A DNA stretch of 64,000 nucleotides from Caryophanales bacterium UBA6259 (GTDB taxonomy: Bacteria; Bacillota; Bacilli; Tepidibacillales; Tepidibacillaceae): positions 37,228-101,227 of the forward strand of contig DJVJ01000007.1 in NCBI GenBank assembly GCA_002441135.1, read 5' to 3'. The notes beneath the pieces were generated by a model. It saw only the letters and a program-made list of their open reading frames with translations. It was not told where the DNA came from and ran no database searches. Positions 33,903 through 42,924 of the stretch are shown one piece after another. Numbering within the stretch: the first letter of the stretch is position 1; every line of letters starts with the position of its first letter. A program made the translations under genes and the position numbers.

Positions 33903-34883
33903 TTAATGTTTATGAGTTGGTTGTACGCGCTCTTCTGGGTTAATATAATGCTTTGCATTATTTACAGCAGTAGGAGCCTCACCAAATCCAGCTGCGATTA
34001 ATTTAATCTTTCCTGGGTATGTAGCAATATCTCCAGCAGCATAGATTCCATCGATATTGGTTTTCATTGTAGGATCAACTACAATTGATCCGTTTTCAAT
34101 TTCAAGTCCCCATTCTGCAATAGGACCTAAAGAGGAAACGAATCCAAAGTTAACAATTAAATCATCTACTTCAAATACTTGTTCTTCTTCGCCCTTAGGT
34201 GTAGCGATAGTAACCTTTTCTACCTTGCCATCGCCCTCAACTTTAGTGATAACGCGAGGAACAATAACATTGATTTTGGAATTGTATAATCTCTCAACAC
34301 TGTGCTCATGTGCACGGAATTTATCACGACGGTGAATAATAGTAACCTCTTTTGCAATATCCTCAAGCATTAATGCCCAGTCTACAGCAGAGTCTCCGCC
34401 ACCAAATAATAACACTTTACGGTCTCTAAAGATTTCCATATCATTTACGAAGTAATGTAGATTTTTACCTTCGTATTGAGCTGCTTCTGGTAAATCTAAT
34501 TTACGTGGTTCAAAAGCACCAATACCAGCGGTAATTACTACTGCTTTACTTAAGTGAGTACCTTTATCAGTAGTTAACTTGAAGCTACCATCATTTTGCT
34601 TTTCAACATTTACAACTTTTTCTTCTAAGCAAATAGTAGGATCAAATTGCATTGCTTGCTCTTTTACTCTTTCAATTAACTCACCTGCAAGAATTTTTGA
34701 GAATCCAGCTACATCATAAATATATTTTTCTGGATATAATGCTGTAAGCTGTCCACCAAGCTGAGGCATGCTCTCAATTAACTTGATGCTAGCTCCTCTC
34801 ATACCAGCATAAAATGCTGCAAATAATCCTGCTGGTCCACCACCAATTACGGTAATATCATAGACTTTCTCATCGTGTACCAT
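33903..34883 (-). CDS. yumC: ferredoxin/flavodoxin-NADP+ reductase, thioredoxin-reductase-like (YumC)
   Basis: 326 aa from ATG 34883 (GGGAGAGG upstream). FAD-binding GGGPAGLFAAFYAGMRG, NADPH-binding GGGDSAVDWALML, and C-terminal GIYAAGDIATYPGKIKLIAAGFGEAPTAVNNAKHYINP. It lacks the CxxC of thioredoxin reductases, as in YumC-type enzymes that shuttle electrons between NADPH and ferredoxin or flavodoxin. Single gene. Confidence 0.95.
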   Translation of the reverse strand: MVHDEKVYDITVIGGGPAGLFAAFYAGMRGASIKLIESMPQLGGQLTALYPEKYIYDVAGFSKILAGELIERVKEQAMQFDPTICLEEKVVNVEKQNDGSFKLTTDKGTHLSKAVVITAGIGAFEPRKLDLPEAAQYEGKNLHYFVNDMEIFRDRKVLLFGGGDSAVDWALMLEDIAKEVTIIHRRDKFRAHEHSVERLYNSKINVIVPRVITKVEGDGKVEKVTIATPKGEEEQVFEVDDLIVNFGFVSSLGPIAEWGLEIENGSIVVDPTMKTNIDGIYAAGDIATYPGKIKLIAAGFGEAPTAVNNAKHYINPEERVQPTHKH

Positions 34884-35005
34884 ATTAACCTCTCCCACCT
34901 TTATCTTGATTTATAACAGAATATCCCTTAATCATTATAAACTGAGTTGGACAACTTTTAAAGAGATTTTGTTTAAAATGTTCCAAAATTCACAATAGAC
35001 TTTAT

Positions 35006-35035
35006 TTGACATACTGTGTCTCTCTTATTTAAAAT
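35006..35035 (+). promoter_or_regulatory. promoter of Rrf2-family regulator gene
   Basis: TTGACA (35006-35011), 18-nt spacer, TAAAAT (35030-35035). Confidence 0.6.
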
Positions 35036-35104
35036 AAATATACATTAAAAAAGTGGCAAGATTTAAAGTGTATAGATGAAATTTTTAAAAGGGGAGGAGA
35101 ATAG

Positions 35105-35536
35105 ATGAAGCTTTCTTCACGTGGTCATTATGGACTTCGAGCATTGGCGCACCTCGCTCAAAAAGGAAGCCATCAACCAGTCCCATTAAGACAAATTGCT
35201 CAATCAGAGCAAATACCTGAAGCATTTTTGGAACAAATCTTTCTAGATCTTAGAAAAGCGGGGATTGTTAAAAGCATAAGAGGGGCTAAGGGTGGTTATA
35301 AATTAGCAAGCCCTCCTAAAGATATTATAGTAGGGAATATAGTAAGAGTTTTAGAAGGATCCTTTAATATAATTGATTGTTTGGAGGATGAGGATGGAAA
35401 TTGTTGTACCAAAACAGAAGATTGTACAACAAAAATTGTCTGGGAAAAGGTAAGAGATTCTATGGCAATGGTTCTAGACGGAATGAATCTTGCAGATTTA
35501 TCTAAGAGTGGAAAAGGGCTTATAGATTCTTTATAA
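35105..35536 (+). CDS. Rrf2-family transcriptional regulator, IscR-like
   Basis: 143 aa. The N-terminal winged helix (KLSSRGHYGLRALAHLAQ, VPLRQIAQSEQIPEAFLEQIFLDLRKAGIVKSIRGAKGGY) is canonical. A cysteine cluster CLEDEDGNCCTKTEDC (Cys92, 100, 101, 107) is similar to the [2Fe-2S] site of IscR, which distinguishes it from CymR, which lacks these cysteines. It could sense Fe-S status. RBS GGGGAGGAG. Single gene with its own promoter and terminator. Confidence 0.88.
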   Translation: MKLSSRGHYGLRALAHLAQKGSHQPVPLRQIAQSEQIPEAFLEQIFLDLRKAGIVKSIRGAKGGYKLASPPKDIIVGNIVRVLEGSFNIIDCLEDEDGNCCTKTEDCTTKIVWEKVRDSMAMVLDGMNLADLSKSGKGLIDSL

Positions 35537-35566
35537 TTCAGCATTTGTGATATTTTCAACAAATAA

Positions 35567-35641
35567 AAAACGTGATATTATAGGTTTATAGCATTAACAC
35601 TATTAATTTAGTGTTAATCACCTTAATATCATGTTTTTTTG
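35567..35641 (+). terminator. compound terminator after Rrf2 gene
   Basis: Outer arms CGTGATATTA and TAATATCATG enclose an inner hairpin (ATTAACACTA with TAGTGTTAAT), followed by a run of seven T. Confidence 0.75.
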
Positions 35642-35744
35642 TAGATTGGCGATAAGCGAAGTTTTTCTAATTGGTAAAAGTAAAATGGCTATTTAAGGGT
35701 AACCTAATCAATAATGTCATATATGATTTATACAGGGATGTGAG

Positions 35745-36953
35745 ATGATGAAGGAAATTTTAATTTTAGGTGCAGGCTACGGCGGACTAACAACAGCATT
35801 AACATTACAAAGAAATCTTAGTTATAATGAAGCAAAGATTACCTTGGTAAATAAACATGATTATCATTATATTACAACACATCTACATCAGCCTGCAGCA
35901 GGTACAGTAAATCCAAGTAAAATAAAGATTAATTTAAACGAACTTATCAATATGGAAAAGATTAATTTTGTTAAAGCAGAAGTTAAAGAGCTTCCTATTC
36001 ATGAGAAGAAGGTTATTCTTCATAATGGGGATATTTTAACTTACGACATATTAGTAGTCTCTCTAGGCAGTGATGTAGAAACATTCGGTATTGAAGGTCT
36101 TAAGGAGTATGCCTTTTCTATTCGCAGTATCAATTCTGTACAAATGATTCGTCATCATATCGAGAAAATTTTTGCGGATTATAAAGCAACCAATGAACAA
36201 AAATTGGATGAAGGCGAATTAACTTTTATTGTTGGTGGTGCGGGATTTACAGGAATTGAGTTTGTCGGAGAATTAGCTGACCGTATCCCACAATTAATAA
36301 AAACATATGATATAGATCCTAATAATGTAAGAATCATAAATATTGAAGCTGCGCCAAATGCATTGCCGGGATTTGACCCTAAATTAGTGGATTATGCGGT
36401 GGAAACCTTAAAAAATAAAGGTGTAGAATTTAAAATTAATACACCAATTAAAGCATGTACAAAAAACAGTGTAATATTAGCTAATGGTGAAGAAATAAAA
36501 TCAAAAACAATAGTCTGGACTGGTGGTGTTCGTGGTAGTGAAATCATTGAAACCATGGGGATTGAGACGATTCGTTCGAGAGTCAAGGTGGATTCCTTTT
36601 TAAGGGCTCCTGGATTTCAGGATGTTTTTGTAATCGGGGATAATTCCATTGTTTTTAATGAAGAAGGAAAACCATATCCTCCAACCGCTCAAATTGCTAC
36701 TCAGCAAGGAGAGCATGTAGGAAAGCAAATTATGAGTTTTGTGAGGAACGAGGAAATGGAGTTAACACCTTTTGTATTTCATTTTAAAGGTACTGTAGCT
36801 TCTCTAGGAAAAGGTGAAGCTATTGGAAGAATTGGTAATTGGAAGTTAGCAGGCTATACTGCTGCGGTAATGAAAAATATAATAGATAATCGTTATTTGT
36901 ATTCTATTGGGGGATTGCCTTTAGTTCTAAAAAAAGGGAAAATATTAGGGTAG
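35745..36953 (+). CDS. type II NADH dehydrogenase-like FAD oxidoreductase (YumB/Ndh type)
   Basis: 402 aa. FAD-binding GAGYGGLTTALTLQ, NADH-binding VGGAGFTGIEFVGELADR, and FVIGDNSIVFNEEGKPYPPTAQIATQQGEHVGKQI with the quinone-side signature. The C-terminus (GGLPLVLKKGKI) is amphipathic and membrane-associating. It passes electrons from NADH to the quinone pool without proton pumping. RBS GATGTGAG is modest. It matches YumB in the B. subtilis yum region. Confidence 0.92.
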   Translation: MMKEILILGAGYGGLTTALTLQRNLSYNEAKITLVNKHDYHYITTHLHQPAAGTVNPSKIKINLNELINMEKINFVKAEVKELPIHEKKVILHNGDILTYDILVVSLGSDVETFGIEGLKEYAFSIRSINSVQMIRHHIEKIFADYKATNEQKLDEGELTFIVGGAGFTGIEFVGELADRIPQLIKTYDIDPNNVRIINIEAAPNALPGFDPKLVDYAVETLKNKGVEFKINTPIKACTKNSVILANGEEIKSKTIVWTGGVRGSEIIETMGIETIRSRVKVDSFLRAPGFQDVFVIGDNSIVFNEEGKPYPPTAQIATQQGEHVGKQIMSFVRNEEMELTPFVFHFKGTVASLGKGEAIGRIGNWKLAGYTAAVMKNIIDNRYLYSIGGLPLVLKKGKILG

Positions 36954-36956
36954 TGA

Positions 36957-36985
36957 AAGAGAGGCTTAAAATGCCTCTCTTTTTA
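36957..36985 (+). terminator. terminator of NDH-2 gene
   Basis: AGAGAGGC and GCCTCTCT stem, then five T. Confidence 0.8.
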
Positions 36986-37075
36986 AATCGATAGGAAAGT
37001 ATAAAGCTTTCCTATCGAAATAAGAGCAGCTAACCTTTTGCCTGCGCCTTAAAAGGGCTTGGCAAAAGCTAAGTT
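36986..37075. repeat. structured intergenic repeat, long copy
   Basis: Begins AATCGATAGGAAAGTATA and ends with TTGGCAAAAGCTAAG (37059-37073); both pieces recur at 56933-56979. It holds two inverted repeats: GATAGGAAAG with CTTTCCTATC, and CTTTTGCC with GGCAAAAG around a loop of about 20 nt. It carries no ORF. It may be a small mobile or RNA-structured element; that is unproven. Confidence 0.6.
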
Positions 37076-37131
37076 TGATAACAAATTAAAATTGGCCGAA
37101 ATGATTAAAATATAAAAATGTTATAAGGGAT

Positions 37132-37620
37132 GTGGATTCTTTGAAAGGACCAGGAGTATGGCTAGGTGTTGTTGGGCTTGTATTAAAGGGGGACGATCAG
37201 GTATTAGCGGTTAAAAAAGCGTATAGTAAGACAAAAGGACTATGGACTCTCCCTGGTGGTTTTGTATCGCCAGGCGAAACAATAGATGAGGCTGTAATTA
37301 GAGAAATTAAAGAAGAGACATCAATTAACGCAAGAATTGAAGGGATTATAGGGGCAAGAACAGGTGTATTAGAAGAAGGGATTAGTGATAATTTGCTGTT
37401 GTTTTACCTAACTTATTTAGAAGGGGAGCCAAAACCAAGACTAGGGGAGATAGAGGAGGCAAGATTCATTTCTATTGCGGATTTATTAGAGGATCCACTC
37501 ACAAATGAATTTATGTTAGAAAGCTTAAAGGCTTTTAAACCTTCGAGAAATAGGTTAGTATTACAAGAAATGATGCCAATAAGGAATTATGGATATAAAA
37601 AATTCAAGATTTTTAAATAG
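37132..37620 (+). CDS. NUDIX hydrolase
   Basis: 162 aa from GTG 37132; TTG 37141, better spaced from AAGGGA, is the alternative. Complete NUDIX box GGFVSPGETIDEAVIREIKEETS, preceded by LGVVGLVLKGDDQVLAVKKAYSKTKGLWTLPGG. Substrate unknown; it resembles ADP-ribose/8-oxo-NTP-type hydrolases. It is 9 nt upstream of the CdaR-like regulator gene and probably co-transcribed. Confidence 0.85.
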   Translation: MDSLKGPGVWLGVVGLVLKGDDQVLAVKKAYSKTKGLWTLPGGFVSPGETIDEAVIREIKEETSINARIEGIIGARTGVLEEGISDNLLLFYLTYLEGEPKPRLGEIEEARFISIADLLEDPLTNEFMLESLKAFKPSRNRLVLQEMMPIRNYGYKKFKIFK

Positions 37621-37629
37621 GGTGATTAT

Positions 37630-38730
37630 ATGTTATCTAAAGAGATTGCTGAGCAAATAGTAAAGGAAACAATGGAACGTTTAAACCGCAATGTGAACAT
37701 CATGGATGAATCAGGAGTTATTATTGCCTCTGGAGATAAAACAAGAATAAATTCAATTCATGAAGGTGCATTAGAAGTAATTAAAACCAAACAGCCATTT
37801 ATAATTACAGATGAAGACACAAATTTAAGTGGAGTAAAACCAGGAATTAACTTACCGATTAATTTCCATGAAAAGGTAGTTGGGGTAATAGGAATAACAG
37901 GTGATTCAAAGGAGATAAAGGATGTTGGTTCATTAGTCAAAATGATTACAGAAATGATGATTAATCAAGCTTTTTTATCATCACAAATGGAATGGAAATA
38001 TCGAACCCAAGAAATTATTATGGACGACCTATTAAAGAAGGATTTTCGTATTGATTACATACAAAATCGATTGAAGTTATTAGATATCGAATTTTTAAAA
38101 GGGCCTTATTATCTCATTATTATTCAAATTAAAGAAAGATCAATTCCAGATCACATGCTCTTTCAAACAATTAAAAATTATTTTTCGGAAAAAACATCTT
38201 TAATGGGATTTATTAAGGTTAATCGACTTGTCTTAATGACCTCTCAATTATCAGTATTTTCTCTGTTAAAGCTAACGCAATTACTTTCAGAATTAAAACG
38301 ACTTGGTGTTCAATGTAATATTGGATATAGTAGAAGTATTGAATATCTTGAAGAATTATCAAGCGCATATCAGGAAACCGATTTATCCTTGATGTTAAAT
38401 TCAGCAGACAATGAAATAGTATCTATTGAAAACATTGAGGCACAGGCACTGATTTATCAATTAGACAAAGATTTAAAAAAGAGATATTCACAACGGTTTA
38501 TCAATGTTTTATCTGATAAAATGGTGGAGACTCTAGATGTATATTTTAATACTGATCAAAATATTAAAGAGGCAGCGAATCAGCTTTTTCTTCACAGGAA
38601 TACATTACTTTATCGTTTAAAGCAAATCAAAGAGCTTACTGGGTATGATCCAAAAGTATTTAAGGATGCTGTTGCTTTACAAATTTTTGTTTGGTTAAGA
38701 AAAAATCGTGCTGAGGACTCTACATTTTAA
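37630..38730 (+). CDS. cdaR: CdaR-family sugar-diacid/glycerate regulator
   Basis: 366 aa. An N-terminal diacid-recognition domain (LSKEIAEQIVKETMERLNRNVNIMDESGVIIASGDKTRI, HEGALEVIKTKQPF, GVKPGINLPINFHEKVVGVIGITGD) and a C-terminal PucR-type HTH (NIKEAANQLFLHRNTLLYRLKQIKELTGYDPKVFKDAV). E. coli CdaR activates galactarate, glucarate and glycerate genes. Here the next gene is glycerate kinase, so it is the likely activator of the glycerate operon. RBS GGTGAT is weak. Confidence 0.92.
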   Translation: MLSKEIAEQIVKETMERLNRNVNIMDESGVIIASGDKTRINSIHEGALEVIKTKQPFIITDEDTNLSGVKPGINLPINFHEKVVGVIGITGDSKEIKDVGSLVKMITEMMINQAFLSSQMEWKYRTQEIIMDDLLKKDFRIDYIQNRLKLLDIEFLKGPYYLIIIQIKERSIPDHMLFQTIKNYFSEKTSLMGFIKVNRLVLMTSQLSVFSLLKLTQLLSELKRLGVQCNIGYSRSIEYLEELSSAYQETDLSLMLNSADNEIVSIENIEAQALIYQLDKDLKKRYSQRFINVLSDKMVETLDVYFNTDQNIKEAANQLFLHRNTLLYRLKQIKELTGYDPKVFKDAVALQIFVWLRKNRAEDSTF

Positions 38731-38836
38731 TATAAAGGACCTTTTTACTACCACTTTTGTACTAATGCACAAAAAATGAAATGTTTTTTGCGTGTTTTTC
38801 GTTTTTTTATACGAAGATATATTTAAATAAGAAATG

Positions 38837-38842
38837 TATAAT
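38837..38842 (+). promoter_or_regulatory. -10 element of glycerate operon promoter
   Basis: TATAAT without a good -35, consistent with activation by CdaR. Confidence 0.5.
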
Positions 38843-38860
38843 AAAGATAAGCCACATGAC

Positions 38861-38875
38861 ATGTAAGCGATTTCA
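38861..38875 (+). promoter_or_regulatory. catabolite-responsive element (cre, CcpA site)
   Basis: ATGTAAGCGATTTCA fits the Bacillus cre consensus WTGNAANCGNWNNCW at every defined position. It lies 18 nt downstream of the -10 and 20 nt before the glycerate kinase start, so CcpA would act as a roadblock. Confidence 0.75.
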
Positions 38876-38895
38876 TAGTTTAGGGAGGTAAAGAT

Positions 38896-40035
38896 ATGAA
38901 AATCGTTGTTTCACCTGATTCATTTAAAGGTAGCTTATCTTCAACGGAAGTGGCGGCAGCAATAGAATCAGGCATAAGAAAAGTAGTGAACGATTGTGAA
39001 GTAATTAAGGTTCCTTTAGGAGATGGTGGGGAAGGAACAGTAGATAGCTTAGTTGCAGCTACAAATGGTAAGAAGGTCGAAGTACAGGTGACAGGACCAT
39101 TAGGAACTGGAGTAAATGCATCCTATGGCTGGCTAGGTGATATGAAAACCTGTGTTATTGAGATGGCTGAGGCTTCTGGCTTAAATTTAGTACCTCTTGA
39201 TCAACGTAATCCAATGGTTACAACCACCTTTGGAACAGGCCAACTCATTAAGCACGCTTTAGATAATGGCTGTAGGAACTTTATTCTTGCAGTAGGTGGA
39301 AGCGCAACCAATGACGGAGGAGCTGGAATGCTTCAAGCATTAGGGTTAACGCTTTTAGATTCTAGTGGTAATGAGATTGGTTATGGTGGACAAGAACTAA
39401 TTAAAATATCAAAAATTGATGATCATGCTTTTGATCCAAGAATTAAGGAATCGCAATTTTTGATTGCTAGTGATGTCCAAAATCCATTTATAGGTAAGCA
39501 TGGTGCATCCCATGTTTTTGGCCCACAAAAGGGAGCTACACCAGAAATGGTGGAAACTCTTGATCGCTATTTAACACACTGGGCTGATCTCATTCAACAA
39601 TATAATGGTATATCCATTCATCAGCTTCCAGGAGCTGGTGCAGCAGGTGGAATTGGTGGAGCATTTCAGGCTTTTTTCCCTTCTTCCATGAGACGTGGTA
39701 TTGATATTGTAATCGAGTATACTGGTCTAGCGGATAAGATGGAAAATTCTGATTTAGTTTTTACTGGTGAAGGGCAAATTGATTTTCAAACCGCATCTGG
39801 TAAAACTCCAATGGGTGTAGCACAAGAGGCACAAAAACTTGGAATCCCAACTATTGTCCTAGCTGGTTCTATTGGTAAAGGAATTGATGTTCTTTATCAA
39901 TACGGCATTACTTCTATTCATAGTATTGTAAATAAACCTATGTCATTAGAAGAAGCAATGACAAATGCAAGAGAATTAATTGAGCAAGCTGCAGAACAAA
40001 CAATTAGGGTTTTTATTCAAAATTATAATAAATAA
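38896..40035 (+). CDS. glycerate 2-kinase (GlxK/GarK family)
   Basis: 379 aa. Family I glycerate kinase motifs: VVSPDSFKGSLSS, VPLGDGGEGTVD, AVGGSATNDGGAGMLQALG, VFGPQKGATP and TGEGQIDFQTASGKTPMGVA. It phosphorylates D-glycerate at the 2-position, feeding glycolysis. RBS GGGAGG. It is followed 21 nt later by a permease and then, after a hairpin, by LarA. Confidence 0.95.
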   Translation: MKIVVSPDSFKGSLSSTEVAAAIESGIRKVVNDCEVIKVPLGDGGEGTVDSLVAATNGKKVEVQVTGPLGTGVNASYGWLGDMKTCVIEMAEASGLNLVPLDQRNPMVTTTFGTGQLIKHALDNGCRNFILAVGGSATNDGGAGMLQALGLTLLDSSGNEIGYGGQELIKISKIDDHAFDPRIKESQFLIASDVQNPFIGKHGASHVFGPQKGATPEMVETLDRYLTHWADLIQQYNGISIHQLPGAGAAGGIGGAFQAFFPSSMRRGIDIVIEYTGLADKMENSDLVFTGEGQIDFQTASGKTPMGVAQEAQKLGIPTIVLAGSIGKGIDVLYQYGITSIHSIVNKPMSLEEAMTNARELIEQAAEQTIRVFIQNYNK

Positions 40036-40056
40036 AAATTAAAGGAGGACTTATTC

Positions 40057-41133
40057 ATGAAAATTAAACAAACTATTGAAAAAGTACCTGGTGGATTAAT
40101 GGTAGTGCCTTTAATGCTTGGTGCTTTACTAAACACAATAGACCAGCTACAGGTTGGATTTATCGTGTCTATGCTGAAAGCGCTAGGAGCAGCCCCAAAT
40201 GCTGCTGGAAATTATGCAATGTTAGAAATTGGTGGATTTACAACGCAATTATTTAAAACTGGTGCATTAACTCTTATCGCTCTTTTCTTATTCTCTGCTG
40301 GAAGTCAAATGAACTTCCGTGTTGGTGGTAAAGCAATGAAAAAAGGTGCTTTAATCACTGCAGCTAAATATTTTACAGGTTTTGGTGTAGGTGCTTTATT
40401 TGGAGTATTTTTTGATCCATTTAATGGTCTTTTAGGTCTTTCTTCAATGGTTATTATTGCAGCGATGACTAATAGTAATGGTGGTATGTATGCTGCATTA
40501 ACTGGACAATATGGAAATCGTTCAGATGTTGGTGCTGTTGCGATTCTTTCACTTAATGATGGACCATTCTTTACATTAATGGCTTTAGGTATGATGGGAA
40601 CTAGCTTCCCAGTAATTTCTTTCCTAGCAGTGTTACTTCCAATTGCTATTGGTATGCTACTAGGTAACCTTGACGAAGATATTCGTGATTTCTTAAAGCC
40701 AGGTGAAACATTACCAATTCCATTCTTTGCCTTCGCACTAGGTGCAGGAATGAACTTCATGAACTTCTTTAACCCAGATGTAGTAGGAGCTGGACTATTA
40801 CTTGGTTTCTTAACTACTGCTTTAACAGGATTTACTGGAATTTTAGTCTTGAAATTATTTAGAGAAAAGTCTCAAATCGCAGGTGTTGCAGAAGCTTCTA
40901 CAGCAGGGAATGCAGCAGCAACTCCCGCAGCAATAGCAGCAGCTGCAGCAGTTGCAGCACAATCTGGACAGATGAGTCCAGAAATGGCACAAAAATTCCA
41001 AGACTTAGTAGAAATTGCTACCGCCCAAATCTCTATTGCAACATTAACAACTGCAATCTTAACTCCTATTGCTGTAATCATGTGGGATAAGCACCAAAGA
41101 AGCAAAGGAATTATTGGAACAGAGGATATTTAA
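40057..41133 (+). CDS. 2-keto-3-deoxygluconate permease (KdgT) family transporter
   Basis: 358 aa, about 10 membrane segments. KIKQTIEKVPGGLMVVPLMLGALLNT is the KdgT signature; NSNGGMYAALTGQYG and SLNDGPFFTLMALG are conserved. An Ala-rich cytoplasmic stretch (AAATPAAIAAAAAVAAQS) is typical. The family moves 2-keto-3-deoxygluconate by proton symport, but next to a glycerate kinase and LarA the substrate may be glycerate or another hydroxyacid. RBS AAAGGAGG. Confidence 0.88.
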   Translation: MKIKQTIEKVPGGLMVVPLMLGALLNTIDQLQVGFIVSMLKALGAAPNAAGNYAMLEIGGFTTQLFKTGALTLIALFLFSAGSQMNFRVGGKAMKKGALITAAKYFTGFGVGALFGVFFDPFNGLLGLSSMVIIAAMTNSNGGMYAALTGQYGNRSDVGAVAILSLNDGPFFTLMALGMMGTSFPVISFLAVLLPIAIGMLLGNLDEDIRDFLKPGETLPIPFFAFALGAGMNFMNFFNPDVVGAGLLLGFLTTALTGFTGILVLKLFREKSQIAGVAEASTAGNAAATPAAIAAAAAVAAQSGQMSPEMAQKFQDLVEIATAQISIATLTTAILTPIAVIMWDKHQRSKGIIGTEDI

Positions 41134-41158
41134 ATTATAAATTTCTCAAAATAATAAG

Positions 41159-41192
41159 ATGAAGTGACATGTTACAAGCATGTCACTTCATT
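41159..41192 (+). terminator. hairpin between permease and larA
   Basis: ATGAAGTGACATG and CATGTCACTTCAT form a perfect 13-bp stem; the T run after it (TTTATAT) is weak, so read-through into larA is likely. Confidence 0.6.
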
Positions 41193-41254
41193 TATATCAA
41201 ATGCTTTTTATACTTAATTTATTTATTAATACAAAGAAGGAGTGCTGATTCAAA

Positions 41255-42520
41255 ATGAAAAAAGTTAAATTAGCATATGGCAAGCAAGGGTTAGAAATAA
41301 ATATTCCTGACCATGCGGACATTATTGAACCTATTGAATTACATGGATTAAAAGATGAAAAAGCAAAAGTCTTAGACGCTTTCCGTAATCCTATTGGAAC
41401 AAAACCATTAAAAGAAATGGTGAAATCTACAGATACGGTTTCCATCGTAATTAGTGATATGACTAGACCATTACCAAGTCATAAATTAGTGCCATGGATT
41501 ATCGAGGAATTAAGTCATGTACCAAAAGAGAACTTTGTTGTAGTCAATGGAACTGGTAGCCATCGAGATAATACACGAGAAGAATTAATTCAAATGCTTG
41601 GAGAAGAAGTGGTTAATACCATTAGAGTGATCAATAATAATGCATTTGACAAAGAAACACAAACCTACCTAGGAACCTCATCCTATGGTGCAGAGGTTTA
41701 TTTAAATAAAGAGTATATGGAAACTGATTTTAAAATAATTACTGGATTTATTGAGCCTCACTTTTTCGCAGGTTTTAGTGGTGGACCAAAAGGAATAATG
41801 CCTGGTATTGCTGGAATCGATACCATTCTTCATTTCCATAATGCTCAAATGATTGGTAATCCTAAAAGTACTTGGGGAGTAATTGAAAACAATCCTGTTC
41901 AAGGGGAAGCAACAGAGATCGCACTATTAAGTAAGCCAGATTTTCTATTAAATGTTACTTTAAACGGAGAAAAGGAAATCACCAATGTATTTGCAGGAGA
42001 TCTAATTGAGGCACATCGTAATGGCTGTAAATTCGTATTAGAAAATGCAATGGTTGCCGTAGAAGAAGCTTATGATATCGTAATCACTACAAATAGTGGC
42101 TATCCATTAGACCAAAATCTGTATCAAGCTGTAAAAGGTATGAGTGCAGCTCATAAAATTGTAAAAAAAGGTGGAACAATCATAGCTGCTTCTGAATGTA
42201 GCGATGGTCTTCCAAATCATGGTAATTATGCAACCATTCTACAAATGAGAAAAACACCACAGGAAATTTTGGATATGATCAATGATCCATCCTTCTCAAT
42301 GTTTGACCAATGGCAGGTACAAAAGCAAGCAATGATTCAAACAGAAGCAGATGTTTATGTTTATTCCACATTAAAACAAACAGATGTTGAAATGGCGATG
42401 TTTAAATATACCGACAATATTGAGAAAACAGTAGAGGAATTATTAGAAAAGTATGGTAAAGATGCGAAAATTGCAGTAATGCCTTTAGGACCGTTAACCA
42501 TTCCTTATGTTAAGGAATAA
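41255..42520 (+). CDS. larA: LarA: nickel-pincer-dependent 2-hydroxyacid racemase
   Basis: 421 aa. All four residues that define LarA are present at a constant five-residue offset from the Lactobacillus plantarum enzyme: His103 (GSHRDNT; H108), His169 (EPHFFAG; H174), Lys179 (GGPKGIMPG; K184, the covalent cofactor site), and His195 (ILHFHNA; H200). The family racemises lactate, malate and other 2-hydroxyacids. The gene follows a glycerate kinase and a permease, so glycerate is a candidate substrate; that is inferred. Cofactor genes larB, larC and larE are at 12-16 kb. RBS AAGGAG. Confidence 0.96.
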   Translation: MKKVKLAYGKQGLEINIPDHADIIEPIELHGLKDEKAKVLDAFRNPIGTKPLKEMVKSTDTVSIVISDMTRPLPSHKLVPWIIEELSHVPKENFVVVNGTGSHRDNTREELIQMLGEEVVNTIRVINNNAFDKETQTYLGTSSYGAEVYLNKEYMETDFKIITGFIEPHFFAGFSGGPKGIMPGIAGIDTILHFHNAQMIGNPKSTWGVIENNPVQGEATEIALLSKPDFLLNVTLNGEKEITNVFAGDLIEAHRNGCKFVLENAMVAVEEAYDIVITTNSGYPLDQNLYQAVKGMSAAHKIVKKGGTIIAASECSDGLPNHGNYATILQMRKTPQEILDMINDPSFSMFDQWQVQKQAMIQTEADVYVYSTLKQTDVEMAMFKYTDNIEKTVEELLEKYGKDAKIAVMPLGPLTIPYVKE

Positions 42521-42552
42521 TTGAATAAGAAAATATTAAAGGAATAAAATAT

Positions 42553-42589
42553 AAGCAAACTTATCTTTTAAGATAGGTTTGCTTTTCTA
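42553..42589 (+). terminator. terminator of larA
   Basis: AAGCAAACTTATCTT and AAGATAGGTTTGCTT pair (one G-T) around TT. Confidence 0.75.
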
Positions 42590-42769
42590 ATATAACAATT
42601 CAACCCTTTTAAGTTTTAAAAAAATAAAGCATTATTGCGAAATAGTGAAAAAAAACGAGATGAATTCGGTTACATATAGAAAAAAGGACAAAAACAGGCA
42701 GAAATTGCACTTTTAAAATATCTGAAAAATTGTTATATTCTTATTAATAAATGAGAGGAGGAATTGCAA

Positions 42770-42892
42770 ATGGCAAAGCACTCTGATAATCATTGCATTT
42801 ATTGTGAAGGTCAAGGATTTTATGATGTAATCGTAGGTGGTTCTGAAACTTGTCCAGCATGTGAAGGAACTGGCGTGGACGAAAAAGAATAG
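42770..42892 (+). CDS. small CxxCxGxG zinc-finger protein (YuiA-like)
   Basis: 40 aa. Two DnaJ-type zinc knuckles, CIYCEGQG and CPACEGTG, separated by FYDVIVGGSET. RBS GAGGAGG has 9 nt spacing. Size, motif and nearness to yuiC-, pepA- and yuiF-like genes match B. subtilis YuiA. Function unknown. Confidence 0.82.
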   Translation: MAKHSDNHCIYCEGQGFYDVIVGGSETCPACEGTGVDEKE

Positions 42893-42924
42893 GTTGAGTG
42901 GCTATATGCTTTAATATATTGTGG

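Noticed and set aside
40305..40760. 151-aa frame antisense to the KdgT-like permease
   Set aside because: Antisense shadow of a well-conserved membrane protein, without an RBS.
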